A stretch of 64,000 bases of DNA, from the NCBI GenBank assembly GCA_013177805.1, contig JABLXU010000001.1, positions 1-64,000 on the forward strand, given 5' to 3'. Of the stretch, positions 17,293-26,109 are shown one piece after another; positions within the stretch are counted from its first letter, which is position 1, and each line of letters opens with the position of its first letter. The position numbers and the translations under genes were made by a program. A model generated the notes under the pieces. That model was not told the origin of the DNA. It saw nothing but the letters and a program-made list of their open reading frames with translations, and did no database searches. Source of the stretch: Candidatus Omnitrophota bacterium. Its GTDB lineage: Bacteria; Hinthialibacterota; Hinthialibacteria; Hinthialibacterales; Hinthialibacteraceae.

Positions 17293-18351
17293 CTACATCG
17301 TCAGTTCCACGATATCCCCGTCTTGGAGGACATGGTCGCGTTGCACGACTTGGCCGTCGAACTTGGCGCTGCCCCAAACCCGCGCCGATTTGAGGCCTTC
17401 CGCGAAATCCTTGTGAATGATCCCCGCCAAGTCCAGCACTGTGGCGCCGATCGGTACCGTGAACGGAGCTTCCAGATCCGGCGGCTTCCCCGGTTGCTTT
17501 GTGTAAACGCGGATAATGCGCAGCATGCCGAACAGGGTGGCGGTCAATTCGTCCAGCGTGGCACGGTTGTGAATGGAGACCGGACGGATGGGCAAATTGG
17601 TGTCGATCAGTTCCCGTGTCAGGGCGGTCAGTTCGCCCTCGGGATCCAGGTCGTTCTTGCTGAACAGCAGGAGCGCGGGCACCGCCACGCTGCCCTCATT
17701 CGCGTCCGGAAATTCTTCGCCCGGGGGTATCAGAAGGATTTTTTTTTCTTGGAGAATTTCGACCGTCATCTGGTAGTCATCCACGGGATCGGTGGAGCCG
17801 GGATCGATCACCAGCAGCGCGCCATCCGCGCCGCGGATGTTGTCGAAAACAAACGATTCGCAATGCTCGCGGGAGATGGGGGGAAGATCCACCAGCTGAA
17901 TTTGGATGTCCTTATAGGGAGCCATGCCGGGCATCGGTTCGCGGGTGGTGAAGGGATAATCGCCGATTTCCGGTTCGGCATGAGTCAGGGCGGCCAGGAG
18001 GGAGGATTTACCGCTGTTGGGGGGGCCGATGAGGACGATCTGGCCCGCGCCTTCCGGTTTCACCCGGTAGGAGATGCCTTTTTTCTTGGCGTGGCGCTCC
18101 AGGCGGTCCTTGAGCATGGCGATGCGCCGTTTGAGGTCGGCCTGCAGTTTTTCGGTACCCTTGTGTTTGGGAATCACCGCGAGCATATGCTGGAGGCAGG
18201 CCAGTTTTTCGTCCTCGGTCTGGGCCGCCTTGTAGGCCTTTTCGGCGTTGAAGTACTCGGGCGTCAGGTTCGCGGGCACAGCGCTTATCCTTGCAGCCAG
18301 GATTGCCTGGGAAGGCGCATCGTCAGGGATGGAGTCCTTACTCTTACCCAT
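17293..18351 (-). CDS. TGS-domain GTPase related to DRG/Obg proteins
   Basis: This 352-aa cytoplasmic protein has a helical N-terminal region, then a P-loop GPPNSGKSS (109-117) and the switch Thr pair in DYPFTTREPMPGM. The G3 motif is DLPPI instead of DxxG, and the G4-like motif is SKND. A C-terminal TGS domain runs from about 279 to 352 (IRVYTKQPGKPP to GDIVELTM). DRG-type GTPases bind ribosome-associated factors through TGS; this bacterial form has no N-terminal Obg glycine-rich domain. The altered G3 suggests weak or different GTP hydrolysis. The frame is open to 18525, but Met at 18351 fits the start of conserved sequence and has AAGGG just upstream. Confidence 0.82.
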   Translation of the reverse strand: MGKSKDSIPDDAPSQAILAARISAVPANLTPEYFNAEKAYKAAQTEDEKLACLQHMLAVIPKHKGTEKLQADLKRRIAMLKDRLERHAKKKGISYRVKPEGAGQIVLIGPPNSGKSSLLAALTHAEPEIGDYPFTTREPMPGMAPYKDIQIQLVDLPPISREHCESFVFDNIRGADGALLVIDPGSTDPVDDYQMTVEILQEKKILLIPPGEEFPDANEGSVAVPALLLFSKNDLDPEGELTALTRELIDTNLPIRPVSIHNRATLDELTATLFGMLRIIRVYTKQPGKPPDLEAPFTVPIGATVLDLAGIIHKDFAEGLKSARVWGSAKFDGQVVQRDHVLQDGDIVELTM

Positions 18352-18523
18352 GGCCCTTATCATACCACAAACAGGCGGGGGGATTGAGTTGCCCGGTGTT
18401 GCCAGAAGAACAGATCGGATGGTAGGGTAGTGATCAGAGTGGGGATCCCGGCGCTTCGCGCTCGCACTCAGGATAAGTGGTTCATAAATGTGAATCTCCC
18501 AGCAAAAAAGGAGAAGAATACTC

Positions 18524-19771
18524 ATGAAATCTTGGGATGATCAAAATAGATTCCTATCCCGCCGCGTGGTGATGCAAAGCCTGTTCGCCTCGGGCGCGCT
18601 GGCCGCGATGTGTCCCCGGGCGCTTTCCCAGGATACCGAAGCACCGCCGGTGTCTTCCAAGGAAACGATCAAGGTGACGAAACTGGAAACCTTTTTGGTC
18701 AAGCCCCGCTGGCTGTTCCTTAAGATCCACACGGACGCGGGCATCACGGGCCTGGGCGAACCGGTCCTTGAAGGCCGCGCCCGCACCTGCGCCGAGGCGG
18801 TGGAGGAAATCGCTTCGTATCTGGTGGGGAAGGATCCCCGTCGGGTGGCGCATCACTGGCAGGCAATTTACCGCCACGCCTTCTACCGGGGCGGCCCCAT
18901 TTTGACCAGCGCCCTCAGCGGGATCGACCAAGCCCTGTGGGACATCAAGGGCAAAGCTTTGGGAGTACCTGTGTATGAACTGCTGGGCGGCCCGACCCGG
19001 GACCGGATTAAGGTATACGCCCACGGCGGCTCGCCCGAAGCCATCCGCCGGGCCAAAGAGCGCGGATTCCGGGCTTTTAAAACGGGAGTTCCCAAGAAAC
19101 GGCCCGCACGGATCGTCGAGACCCCGGGCTTTGTCGAATACGCCGCCGGGCAATTCGCCGCGTTACGCGAGGCCGCCGGGCCGGACTGCGACATCGGGAT
19201 CGACTTCCACGGCGCGGTTCCCCCGCAGACCGCCAAAGTGCTGATCAAGGCCCTCGAACCGTATCAGCCCATGTTCATCGAGGAACCGGTGCAGTGCCAA
19301 AACGTGGACATCATGGCGGATATCGCGCGATCCACCCATCTGCCCATCGCTACCGGCGAGCGGATCTTCACCAAGTGGGGATTCCGGGAAATCCTGGAGA
19401 AACGCGCGGCCAGCATTCTGCAGCCCGATCTCTGCCACGCGGGGGGGATCACCGAATGCCGCCTGATCGCCGGCATGGCGGAGGCCTATTACGCCGCCAT
19501 CGCGCCGCACAATCCCCTGGGGCCGGTCTCCCTGGCCGCGGGATTGCACCTGGCCGCCTCCATCCCCAATTTCTTGTGCCAGGAGCAGGTTTCGCTGGGA
19601 GAAGGGTATCTGAAAAATCCTTTCCTCATTCAGGACGGATACATCCCCCTGCCGCAAGGGCCGGGTTTGGGCATCGAACTCGACGAGGAAAAACTGGCGG
19701 ACAAGATCGATCATGACTGGAAAAATCCGGAAACCTACGATCCGGACGACGGCTCGGTGGTGGATTGGTAG
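18524..19771 (+). CDS. Exported mandelate racemase/enolase-family enzyme, galactonate dehydratase-like
   Basis: This 415-aa protein has a twin-arginine-like signal (SRRVVMQSLFASGALAAM, 12-29), so it is probably exported folded. The enolase-superfamily domain shows an N-terminal cap, AHGGSPEAIRRAKERGFRA with the Lys region, the metal-binding Asp in GIDFHG, the Glu in FIEEP, and ATGER. The C-terminal HNPLGP and GEGYLKNPF segments are typical of D-galactonate dehydratase and related acid-sugar dehydratases. These remove water from an aldonate to give a 2-keto-3-deoxy acid. Export of such an enzyme is unusual. AAGGAG precedes the ATG. Its last 37 bases overlap the tail of the convergent ParA gene. 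Confidence 0.8.
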   Translation: MKSWDDQNRFLSRRVVMQSLFASGALAAMCPRALSQDTEAPPVSSKETIKVTKLETFLVKPRWLFLKIHTDAGITGLGEPVLEGRARTCAEAVEEIASYLVGKDPRRVAHHWQAIYRHAFYRGGPILTSALSGIDQALWDIKGKALGVPVYELLGGPTRDRIKVYAHGGSPEAIRRAKERGFRAFKTGVPKKRPARIVETPGFVEYAAGQFAALREAAGPDCDIGIDFHGAVPPQTAKVLIKALEPYQPMFIEEPVQCQNVDIMADIARSTHLPIATGERIFTKWGFREILEKRAASILQPDLCHAGGITECRLIAGMAEAYYAAIAPHNPLGPVSLAAGLHLAASIPNFLCQEQVSLGEGYLKNPFLIQDGYIPLPQGPGLGIELDEEKLADKIDHDWKNPETYDPDDGSVVDW

Positions 19772-20652
19772 GAGGATTGGGCATTCGGCAATTGAGCGAT
19801 CCGTTGCATGATTTCTTCACAGAGACTTTTGAAGAGACGGGTGGCTTGGTATTGATATTTGGATTGGAAATGAGGGAATTCACTTTGCGAATCCAAGGCA
19901 TCGGCAATGGCAGCCATGTTGGGGATATAGGTTTCGAATGGCCGGGGCAAGTTTTTGTATTCCGCCGCGGAATTTTTCACCAGATTCATAATGTCAAGAT
20001 GGTTGCGGATTTGAACCCGGACCATGGACCATAACGTGCCCAGGCAACGAATGCGGGTGAATCCCCTCATGCGGATTCGCTCCAAGAGAAACAAGGATCC
20101 CCGGACGGACAACCGGTCGGGAATGGAAGGCACAATGAAATAGTCCGCGCTTCCTAAAAGAAACAGAATTTGGATCGCGAAGCTGGGCGGACAATCGATC
20201 AGGGTATAATCATAATGGTTGTTACACCACCGGTTAAAAACACGGCGCAGGCGATTCAGCCGGCTCAAAAACTCTTCATTCGTTTGATGCCCCCGGCGGG
20301 CCCGGGCCATGTTCGTGGAAAATTCATCGATTCGATGCGAGCAGGGAATGCAATCCAGGTTTTCCCGCGCGTCCTTTATATTCGATACCTGATGGGTGAT
20401 GTAGGTATCGATCGCTTCAGCATTAAATCCGTCATTGAGCATAAAGGCCAGGAGATCGTGCAGTGTCTTACAACGGGATTCCGCGCGGAGGAGGCCATTC
20501 TCCCCCAACAGCAATTCACCGGCCAGAGATTGGTGATCGGCATCGACGGCCAGCACCTTTTTCCCTAGAGAGGCCAGGTATTCCGCAATCGCGATGGTAT
20601 TGGTTGTTTTAGCGACTCCGCCTTTCAGATTCAACATCATGATCATCGGCAT
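19735..20652 (-). CDS. Orphan ParA-family ATPase
   Basis: The 305-aa protein has the deviant Walker A motif KGGVAKTT (10-17), VDADHQSL for the A' motif and TLIDCPPS for Walker B. ParA/MinD-like ATPases position DNA or protein cargo by ATP-dependent dimerisation on the nucleoid. No ParB gene or obvious parS site lies next to it, so its cargo is unknown. The residues after Walker B diverge from chromosomal Soj proteins. GGGGG lies 8 bases before the ATG. It is about 4 kb from the DnaA-box cluster at 24.2 kb. Its tail overlaps the convergent galactonate-dehydratase-like gene. Confidence 0.85.
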   Translation of the reverse strand: MPMIMMLNLKGGVAKTTNTIAIAEYLASLGKKVLAVDADHQSLAGELLLGENGLLRAESRCKTLHDLLAFMLNDGFNAEAIDTYITHQVSNIKDARENLDCIPCSHRIDEFSTNMARARRGHQTNEEFLSRLNRLRRVFNRWCNNHYDYTLIDCPPSFAIQILFLLGSADYFIVPSIPDRLSVRGSLFLLERIRMRGFTRIRCLGTLWSMVRVQIRNHLDIMNLVKNSAAEYKNLPRPFETYIPNMAAIADALDSQSEFPHFQSKYQYQATRLFKSLCEEIMQRIAQLPNAQSSYQSTTEPSSGS

Positions 20653-21037
20653 GGTGAATACCCCCGCGGTGATGATGAATTGGGACCGGTGAAGGGATAA
20701 ACTAAAACTTGATCTTAATTACCTTATGACAAAGCAACGCAATATTCCACCCGTTGAGCATATCGGACGGGGTACGCGACGCACGCGCATTCAGGCTGCC
20801 AGGTTCCCTTACCCCGGCCCTTTTCCAAGGGGGTAAGGGCAGTGAAGAATGATGAAATGGGCTCGATTGGACCAGAGGTTGCGTCTCGCGGCAACCGTAC
20901 GCATTGCCTGATGAATCCATAATTGAATCCAGTTCATTTCAGTTTATTTCGTTCTGGGTGGCGGGCCAACTATACATCTTCCCTCGAATTGCTTACTTTG
21001 TTGAAAACATATCCGCGCTTGCTAGAGGATCCTTTTC
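20653..21037. other. Divergent intergenic region with inverted repeat
   Basis: This 385-bp region lies between the ParA gene and the DUF6259 gene. A pyrimidine-rich/purine-rich inverted repeat lies at 20810-20840 (CCCTTACCCC...GGGGTAAGGG type), similar in style to the segment at 46895-46940. No coding potential was seen. Confidence 0.45.
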
Positions 21038-23161
21038 ATGAAACGTCCCCCGGTTGGCCTCCTTGCGTTCTTCGTCCTTGCCGTGTCCCCGGCCATGCTC
21101 CTGGCCGGGGAAGAGAACCTCGTTCCGCTGGCCACCTCCGGCGGGCGGCTGATATTCGATATCCAAGAGGGAATTGCCCTATTGAAGCAGGCGGAAGCCG
21201 CCGGGGGGGAACCAACCCGCGCGTGGATCGACGGCCTGCCGCCGGTTCCCTTGTGGACCCTTACGATCCTTGATTCCAATAAAAATCCCCATACGGTCAC
21301 CGCGTTGGATGGCCAGCCTGCAGTTCACGCATCCTCCGGGATGCAACTGGTTCTGGAATGGGTGGGAATACAACCCGGCAATCTGCGGGTTCTATCCACG
21401 GTAGTGGTCCGGGAAAACCAATATGACTGGCATATCGAGTTTGAATTGCGGGACCCTGGTTATACGCTGTGGGATTTCATCTATCCTGAAATCGGGCCGC
21501 TGGCGCTAACAGAAAACGATCACGCCATCGTTCCGTACGGGTGGGGGGTCCTGCACGGGAATCCGCGCGGCCGGCGAAGCGGAGGCGTGTACCCCTCGGC
21601 GTCCTGGGCGATGCCGTTTGCCGCGGTATCGGACGGCGCCACCGGTATGTACCTGGGTGTGCACGAAAGCGCCGGGTATTTCTTCACTTTTTTTGTGGGA
21701 AAGCGCCAGGGCCATGAAGATGCCAGCCTCGGCGTCCGCCACGCGGTGGAAAACATGGGCCACGCCACACGATGGCGCATGCCGTACGCCGTGACCACCG
21801 TACTTTTCCCAGGCGATTGGTACGAAAGCGCGCGCATCTACCACGCCGCGGCGAAGAAAACCCCTTGGGGAAACATTCCTCCCCTGGCCGAACGGGCGGA
21901 TATCCCCCGGTGGCTGCTGGATACCGATTTGTGGTTCGTTGGATCATGCCACGATGAAGCCACGTCAAACCAGGTGATCGAATTCGCCGATTATTTCCAG
22001 GTCCCCGTTTCCGCGCATATCTACCAGTGGCATGAGATTCCCTTCGACGACCATTATCCCGAATATTTTCCTGCCAAGCCCGGTTTTCAACAGGCCGTCG
22101 AGAAAGTGCAGCAAGCCGGAATTGCCGTGATGCCCTACATCAACGGCCGCCTGTGGGATCCCGCCACGGAGAGCTGGAAGCACCAGAATGCCGAGACCGC
22201 CTGCGCGATCGGCGAAAATGGGGAGAAATACATCGAAGTATACGGCTCCAAAGTGCCTCTCTCCCCCATGTGCCCCTTTACTGAGTTGTGGAAAACCACA
22301 GTGACAAACTTGGTGGACCGGCTTTTGAACGAGGTAGGTGTCAAGGCAGTGTATATCGACCAGATTTCCGCGGCCGCTGCCAAGCCTTGCTTCGCCGAGG
22401 GGCACGGGCATCCCCTGGGCGGCGGGACGTATTGGATCCAAGGCTACCGGGATCTGCTCCAGCGCTGCCGCCGGATTCAGCCCCCGGGCACGGCGCTGAC
22501 CACGGAAGAAAACGCGGATCCATGGAACGACCAGCTCCACGCCTGGCTGATGGTTAACACCCGTGAGGAGGGTGGGGAAATCGTGCCCTTGTATCCGGCA
22601 GTCTATGGCGGACGGGCGATATCCTTCGGATTTCAATACATCCAAGGAGACGATTTCACGTACCGCTTCCCCTTCCGCCTGAAAATGGCGCGGGCATTCG
22701 TTTTTGGATCGCAATTAGGATGGGTGGGAACGCAAGTCTTGCAAGAATCCAATCAAGCGGAAGCGCGATATCTGAAAGCCTTATGCCAGGCGCGGCACGC
22801 GTCCCGCGACGCCTTGCAGTTCGGCGAGTTGCTCCCTCCCCTGGCGTTGGAAGGCGGCGGGACGGTTTCTTGGACCGATGCCAACTATACATCCCATACC
22901 CAGCCGGCCGTTTGGGGCACTGCGTGGCGGACACCGGCAGGAAAATTGAAAATCGCTTTCACGAATGTCGCGGATGAGGAACGGACCGTGACGTTTTCGT
23001 TGGATTCAAGGCATATACGGGAATTTCCCGATAAATCTATGCATCTGCTTGCAGAGGATAAAACCATCGTGGTGACCTGCAAATCCCATCAGCCCGGACT
23101 ATGGCAAGGAGCGGTGACGTTGCCTCCCCGGAGCGCGCGGGTGCTGGCGGCGCAAAACTAA
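21038..23161 (+). CDS. Secreted DUF6259-type putative glycoside hydrolase
   Basis: This 707-aa protein has a signal peptide (MKRPPVGLLAFFVLAVSPAM, cut near LAG). A beta-sandwich region (about 30-280) is followed by a TIM-barrel-like region (about 290-600) and a C-terminal beta domain. The likely catalytic residues by analogy with GH clan relatives are Asp441 in VYIDQISAA and the Glu pair 490-491 in TTEENAD. This fits the uncharacterised DUF6259 family, which is related to GH101-type alpha-glycosidases. The substrate is unknown. It ends 6 bases before the convergent murI gene. AGAGGATC lies just before the ATG. Confidence 0.8.
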   Translation: MKRPPVGLLAFFVLAVSPAMLLAGEENLVPLATSGGRLIFDIQEGIALLKQAEAAGGEPTRAWIDGLPPVPLWTLTILDSNKNPHTVTALDGQPAVHASSGMQLVLEWVGIQPGNLRVLSTVVVRENQYDWHIEFELRDPGYTLWDFIYPEIGPLALTENDHAIVPYGWGVLHGNPRGRRSGGVYPSASWAMPFAAVSDGATGMYLGVHESAGYFFTFFVGKRQGHEDASLGVRHAVENMGHATRWRMPYAVTTVLFPGDWYESARIYHAAAKKTPWGNIPPLAERADIPRWLLDTDLWFVGSCHDEATSNQVIEFADYFQVPVSAHIYQWHEIPFDDHYPEYFPAKPGFQQAVEKVQQAGIAVMPYINGRLWDPATESWKHQNAETACAIGENGEKYIEVYGSKVPLSPMCPFTELWKTTVTNLVDRLLNEVGVKAVYIDQISAAAAKPCFAEGHGHPLGGGTYWIQGYRDLLQRCRRIQPPGTALTTEENADPWNDQLHAWLMVNTREEGGEIVPLYPAVYGGRAISFGFQYIQGDDFTYRFPFRLKMARAFVFGSQLGWVGTQVLQESNQAEARYLKALCQARHASRDALQFGELLPPLALEGGGTVSWTDANYTSHTQPAVWGTAWRTPAGKLKIAFTNVADEERTVTFSLDSRHIREFPDKSMHLLAEDKTIVVTCKSHQPGLWQGAVTLPPRSARVLAAQN

Positions 23162-23167
23162 AACTCC

Positions 23168-24058
23168 TCAAACCGGTTCGAACCAGCGGAGAGGATCGAC
23201 AGCGATTTTTTGCCGGTAAGCAGATAGTTCCTGCACTAATGTAAAAAAGCCGGAATCGGCAGTGACAAAAGTGGCATTGTTCGGGCCGCCGAAGATCCGT
23301 TCATACAGGCGTTGAAAACTGGCGATATCGTCTGAGGCGTAAAACAGATCCTTGAAGACTTTTTTCTCCGCCGACATGCCCGTTTGCTTCAAAATACTCG
23401 AAACTTCGCGCGCGGCCTCCTCCGCCGAACTCACGAGGGTTACATCCCTCCCCATCACTTCTTGAATCACCCGCGAAATCAAAGGATAGTGCGTGCATCC
23501 CAGGATTAACACATCCAGGTTGTCTTGCTTCAAGGCGGCCAGATAGCGTTCGGCGGCCAAGCGGGTGAGCGGATCGTCCTCCCAGCCTTCCTCGACCAAG
23601 GGGACAAACAAGGGACAGGCCTGGGCGGCCACATGAAGCGAAGGATTCTCTTCCAGCAAGCGGCGCTGATAGGTCCCGCTCAGGACCGTGCTGCGCGTGC
23701 CGATCAATCCAATGCGGCCGGTTTTCGTGGCCTGGAGGGCGGCCCGCACACCCGGCTCCACCACCCCAATCACCGGTCCCGCGAAAAGCTCCCGGATCGG
23801 TTCTAAGGCCACGGAAGAAACGGTGTTGCAGGCTACCACGATCATTTTGACATCATGGCTCTTCAGAAACCGCGTGATTTCAACGCTGTACCGCTTGATC
23901 GTATCCGCCGATTTAGTGCCATAGGGAACCCGCGCCGTATCGCCGAAATAGCATAGGGTTTCTTGAGGAAGCCATTTCCGAATGGCTTGTACGACCGTCA
24001 ATCCCCCCACACCGGAATCGAAAATCCCGATGGGTGCGCCAGAATGGCTAGAGACCAT
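23168..24058 (-). CDS. murI: Glutamate racemase
   Basis: The 296-aa protein interconverts L- and D-glutamate for peptidoglycan. It shows IGIFDSGVGGLTV near the N-terminus with the conserved Asp and Ser. The two catalytic cysteines lie in VACNTVSS and LGCTHYPLI. Length matches the family (about 265-290). The frame is open upstream to 24187, but the Met at 24058 (MVSSHSG) directly precedes the first conserved strand and has a strong GGAGGGG site 6 bases ahead. It is transcribed away from the DnaA-box region. Confidence 0.93.
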   Translation of the reverse strand: MVSSHSGAPIGIFDSGVGGLTVVQAIRKWLPQETLCYFGDTARVPYGTKSADTIKRYSVEITRFLKSHDVKMIVVACNTVSSVALEPIRELFAGPVIGVVEPGVRAALQATKTGRIGLIGTRSTVLSGTYQRRLLEENPSLHVAAQACPLFVPLVEEGWEDDPLTRLAAERYLAALKQDNLDVLILGCTHYPLISRVIQEVMGRDVTLVSSAEEAAREVSSILKQTGMSAEKKVFKDLFYASDDIASFQRLYERIFGGPNNATFVTADSGFFTLVQELSAYRQKIAVDPLRWFEPV

Positions 24059-24179
24059 CGATTCCCCTCCCGTTCCTCGTAAAACCGGCCGTGGATGGCC
24101 CCACCGGATCCTGTCGTGGATTGATGCTCGGATAACCGTTTCGGAAAATATAAAACAGGTCTCCACAGCCGTACACAAC

Positions 24180-24593
24180 TTATTCACAGTATCCTTAATA
24201 AATAGAAAACAAAAGGGTTACAGAAGGGGAGATTCTCTAGTGAATAACGTTGTGAGATATGAAAACCATATATAATTGCAAATATAATTAAATCAATGAG
24301 TTATAATTCATTTGTTATCCACGGCCCCCTGTGGATAACTTGTGAGTGCGGTCGAGTAACTCGGGCAAAGCGCTCCCAACTTTTTGATTTTCATAGAGTA
24401 AGGCCGCCTGTGGATAATCGAAAATATTGTGCATAATAAGGAGGCAGAAAAACATAAGGAGAGGGTATTGGTAACAGTCCATTTATCTCGCGTATCTTGT
24501 GGATAAAAGCAAATGGAGTTGATTACATCATCTATAATTTCAGGGAGTTATGTTGCGATTGGACACGCAATATATTGTTGAAATATTGTTGAA
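24180..24593. other. oriC: Candidate replication origin: DnaA-box cluster with AT-rich tract
   Basis: Five exact TTATNCACA matches and one near match lie in 330 bases. They are TTATTCACA 24180-24188, TTATCCACG 24315-24323 (near match), and on the other strand TGTGGATAA 24330-24338, 24409-24417 and 24498-24506, and TGTGCATAA 24428-24436. The second and third form an 8-bp inverted pair around GGCCCCCT. An AT-rich tract (about 24255-24313) sits between box 1 and the main group and could be the unwinding element. Two tandem 11-mers (ATATTGTTGAA, 24572-24593) follow. The whole lies in an 853-bp gene-free gap. This density is typical of chromosomal origins; dnaA and dnaN are not adjacent, so a DnaA-titration or DnaA-regulated site is the alternative. 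Confidence 0.6.
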
Positions 24594-24911
24594 AACCACT
24601 ATATGTTGATCGATCGCATTCGAACCGGCGGAATGCTGGATTTGTTACCAAGGGAGAAGATAATCCGTGGGTGGGGGGCAGAGGCATACCGTCCGGGAAG
24701 GCGGGAGACCGAAGAGGAAATCGCATGATATGGGGTAATACGGGGAAAAAGACTCCGAAAAAAATGAATTGCTGCTTACTCTCTCCGCATGGAGAAGAAC
24801 ATTTTCCTTTCTGGATCGTATGAATCTAAGAATCAGAGTTTGCCGTGAGGCGTATTTCTTGGGAACAATAGCCCATTGGAATTCGACTAAACGAAGGACA
24901 GGGTAATTAGG
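24594..24911. other. Intergenic region before the sigma-factor gene
   Basis: This is the remainder of the gap between murI and the sigma-factor gene. It has mixed composition. I see no hairpin or strong promoter. An AAGGACAGGG stretch shortly before 24912 is the probable ribosome site. Confidence 0.4.
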
Positions 24912-25502
24912 TTGGAGCATCAGGATTCCCAACGCCGTGAGGAGACGCAGCTGATCGCGCTTTGCCAAAAAGGCGACCGGGGTGCGTTTGAACGTCTCTA
25001 TCATCGCTATGCCAAGGATGTGTACACCATGGCGTTGCGGATGGTGAATTCACCGGATCTGGCGGAAGAGATCACCCAAGAGGTCTTCATATCGGTCTTC
25101 AAGAACATCGAGAAGTTTCAATTTCAATCGGCGTTTACGACTTGGTTGTACCGGATCGTGTACCGGAGGGCTGCCGATCAGTTCCGGAAATTGAAGCGGT
25201 TTCGCGAAAAATCGGGTGTTTTGACCGTTGAAGATGAGAACGGAGCAATCCTGGAGGTGCGGGATCCAGGGGACAATCCCAGCGAAAACGCCTTGAAACA
25301 AGAACGTACCCGGTTGATCGAACAAGCCATGGCCGAACTCAGCCCCAAACAACGGGCGATCATGGTTTTACGGTATGTCCATCAGCTCAGTTATGAGGAG
25401 ATCGCCGGAATCTTGGGTTGCCGCATCGGCACGGTCAAATCCCGGCTCAACCGGGCACACAAAACGATGGAGATAAAATTGAATCAACTGGATATCTTTT
25501 AA
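24912..25502 (+). CDS. RNA polymerase sigma factor of the ECF type
   Basis: This 196-aa sigma-70-family protein has region 2 from LYHRYAKDVYTMALRMVNS through DLAEEITQEVFISVFKNI and FTTWLYRIVYRRAADQFRK. Region 4 reads LSPKQRAIMVLRYVHQLSYEEIAGILGC, with the helix-turn-helix GTVKSRLNRAHKTM. The two-domain layout without regions 1 and 3 is that of group 4 (ECF) factors. Initiation is at TTG 24912; no ATG is available before the conserved N-terminus, and AAGGA lies upstream. It is followed by an anti-sigma-like membrane protein and an RseB-like protein, the arrangement of envelope-stress sigma-E systems. Confidence 0.9.
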   Translation: MEHQDSQRREETQLIALCQKGDRGAFERLYHRYAKDVYTMALRMVNSPDLAEEITQEVFISVFKNIEKFQFQSAFTTWLYRIVYRRAADQFRKLKRFREKSGVLTVEDENGAILEVRDPGDNPSENALKQERTRLIEQAMAELSPKQRAIMVLRYVHQLSYEEIAGILGCRIGTVKSRLNRAHKTMEIKLNQLDIF

Positions 25503-25554
25503 TGATGTTATACAATGGTCACAGGGCCGAAAGGTAAGGGACGGGGTATTAATC

Positions 25555-26109
25555 ATGAACCATTTATTCACCTTATTCACCCACCGTTTTGGCGGCGCCA
25601 ATTCCACCCCCCGTGAATGGATCCGGCAGTATTTGGAAGGTGAATTATCAGCGGAGGCGGCGGAGTATGTCCGGCGGCAGTTAGAAACCTCGGAAGTCTG
25701 GCGGGGTGAACTGGCCCGGATGAAGAACTATCTCGATACCCTCCACACCTTGCCCAAGTTCCCGCCGCCCGCGCAGGTATGGGAACGGATCGCTGCCGGA
25801 TTACCCGCCCCTCTAATCCAACCGTCCCGGCGCGCCGCGGCTTGGCAGAAATGGTTGCCCCGGTTCGATTTCCCCCCGGCCTGGAACCTGGCCTTCCGCC
25901 TGGTTCCCATTCTAGCCGTGATGGCTGTCACGACCTGCTGGATGGAAACTTCGTTTTACGAACCCCAGTATGAAGTCGTCACTGTGGACGCGGCCAATGG
26001 CTTCGGCGCGGAAGCGGAAATCTATATCGCGCATCACGACCTGACCGGTGAGCCGGTGTTTATGAAAGAAAGTCTCATCGCCATCTACGCGCACGGCTTG
26101 TCTAAATGA
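25555..26109 (+). CDS. Putative anti-sigma factor, single-pass membrane protein
   Basis: The 184-aa protein has an N-terminal cytoplasmic helical part (REWIRQYLEGELSAEAAEYVRRQLE, 20-44), which resembles the sigma-binding helices of anti-sigma domains. A transmembrane segment at about 112-130 (AFRLVPILAVMAVTT) and a short extracytoplasmic tail follow. The HxxxCxxC zinc motif of ZAS proteins is absent, so it is closer to RseA-type inhibitors. The role is inferred from position: 52 bases after the sigma gene and overlapping the RseB-like gene by ATGA. Confidence 0.7.
   Translation: MNHLFTLFTHRFGGANSTPREWIRQYLEGELSAEAAEYVRRQLETSEVWRGELARMKNYLDTLHTLPKFPPPAQVWERIAAGLPAPLIQPSRRAAAWQKWLPRFDFPPAWNLAFRLVPILAVMAVTTCWMETSFYEPQYEVVTVDAANGFGAEAEIYIAHHDLTGEPVFMKESLIAIYAHGLSK

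Noticed and set aside
17113..18387. 424-codon open frame on the plus strand
   Set aside because: It lies antisense to the TGS GTPase gene and translates to low-complexity His/Gly/Arg-rich sequence without family features.
24572..24593. Plasmid-type iterons suggesting an integrated plasmid
   Set aside because: Only two 11-mers occur, with no replication initiator gene nearby and chromosomal core genes on both sides.
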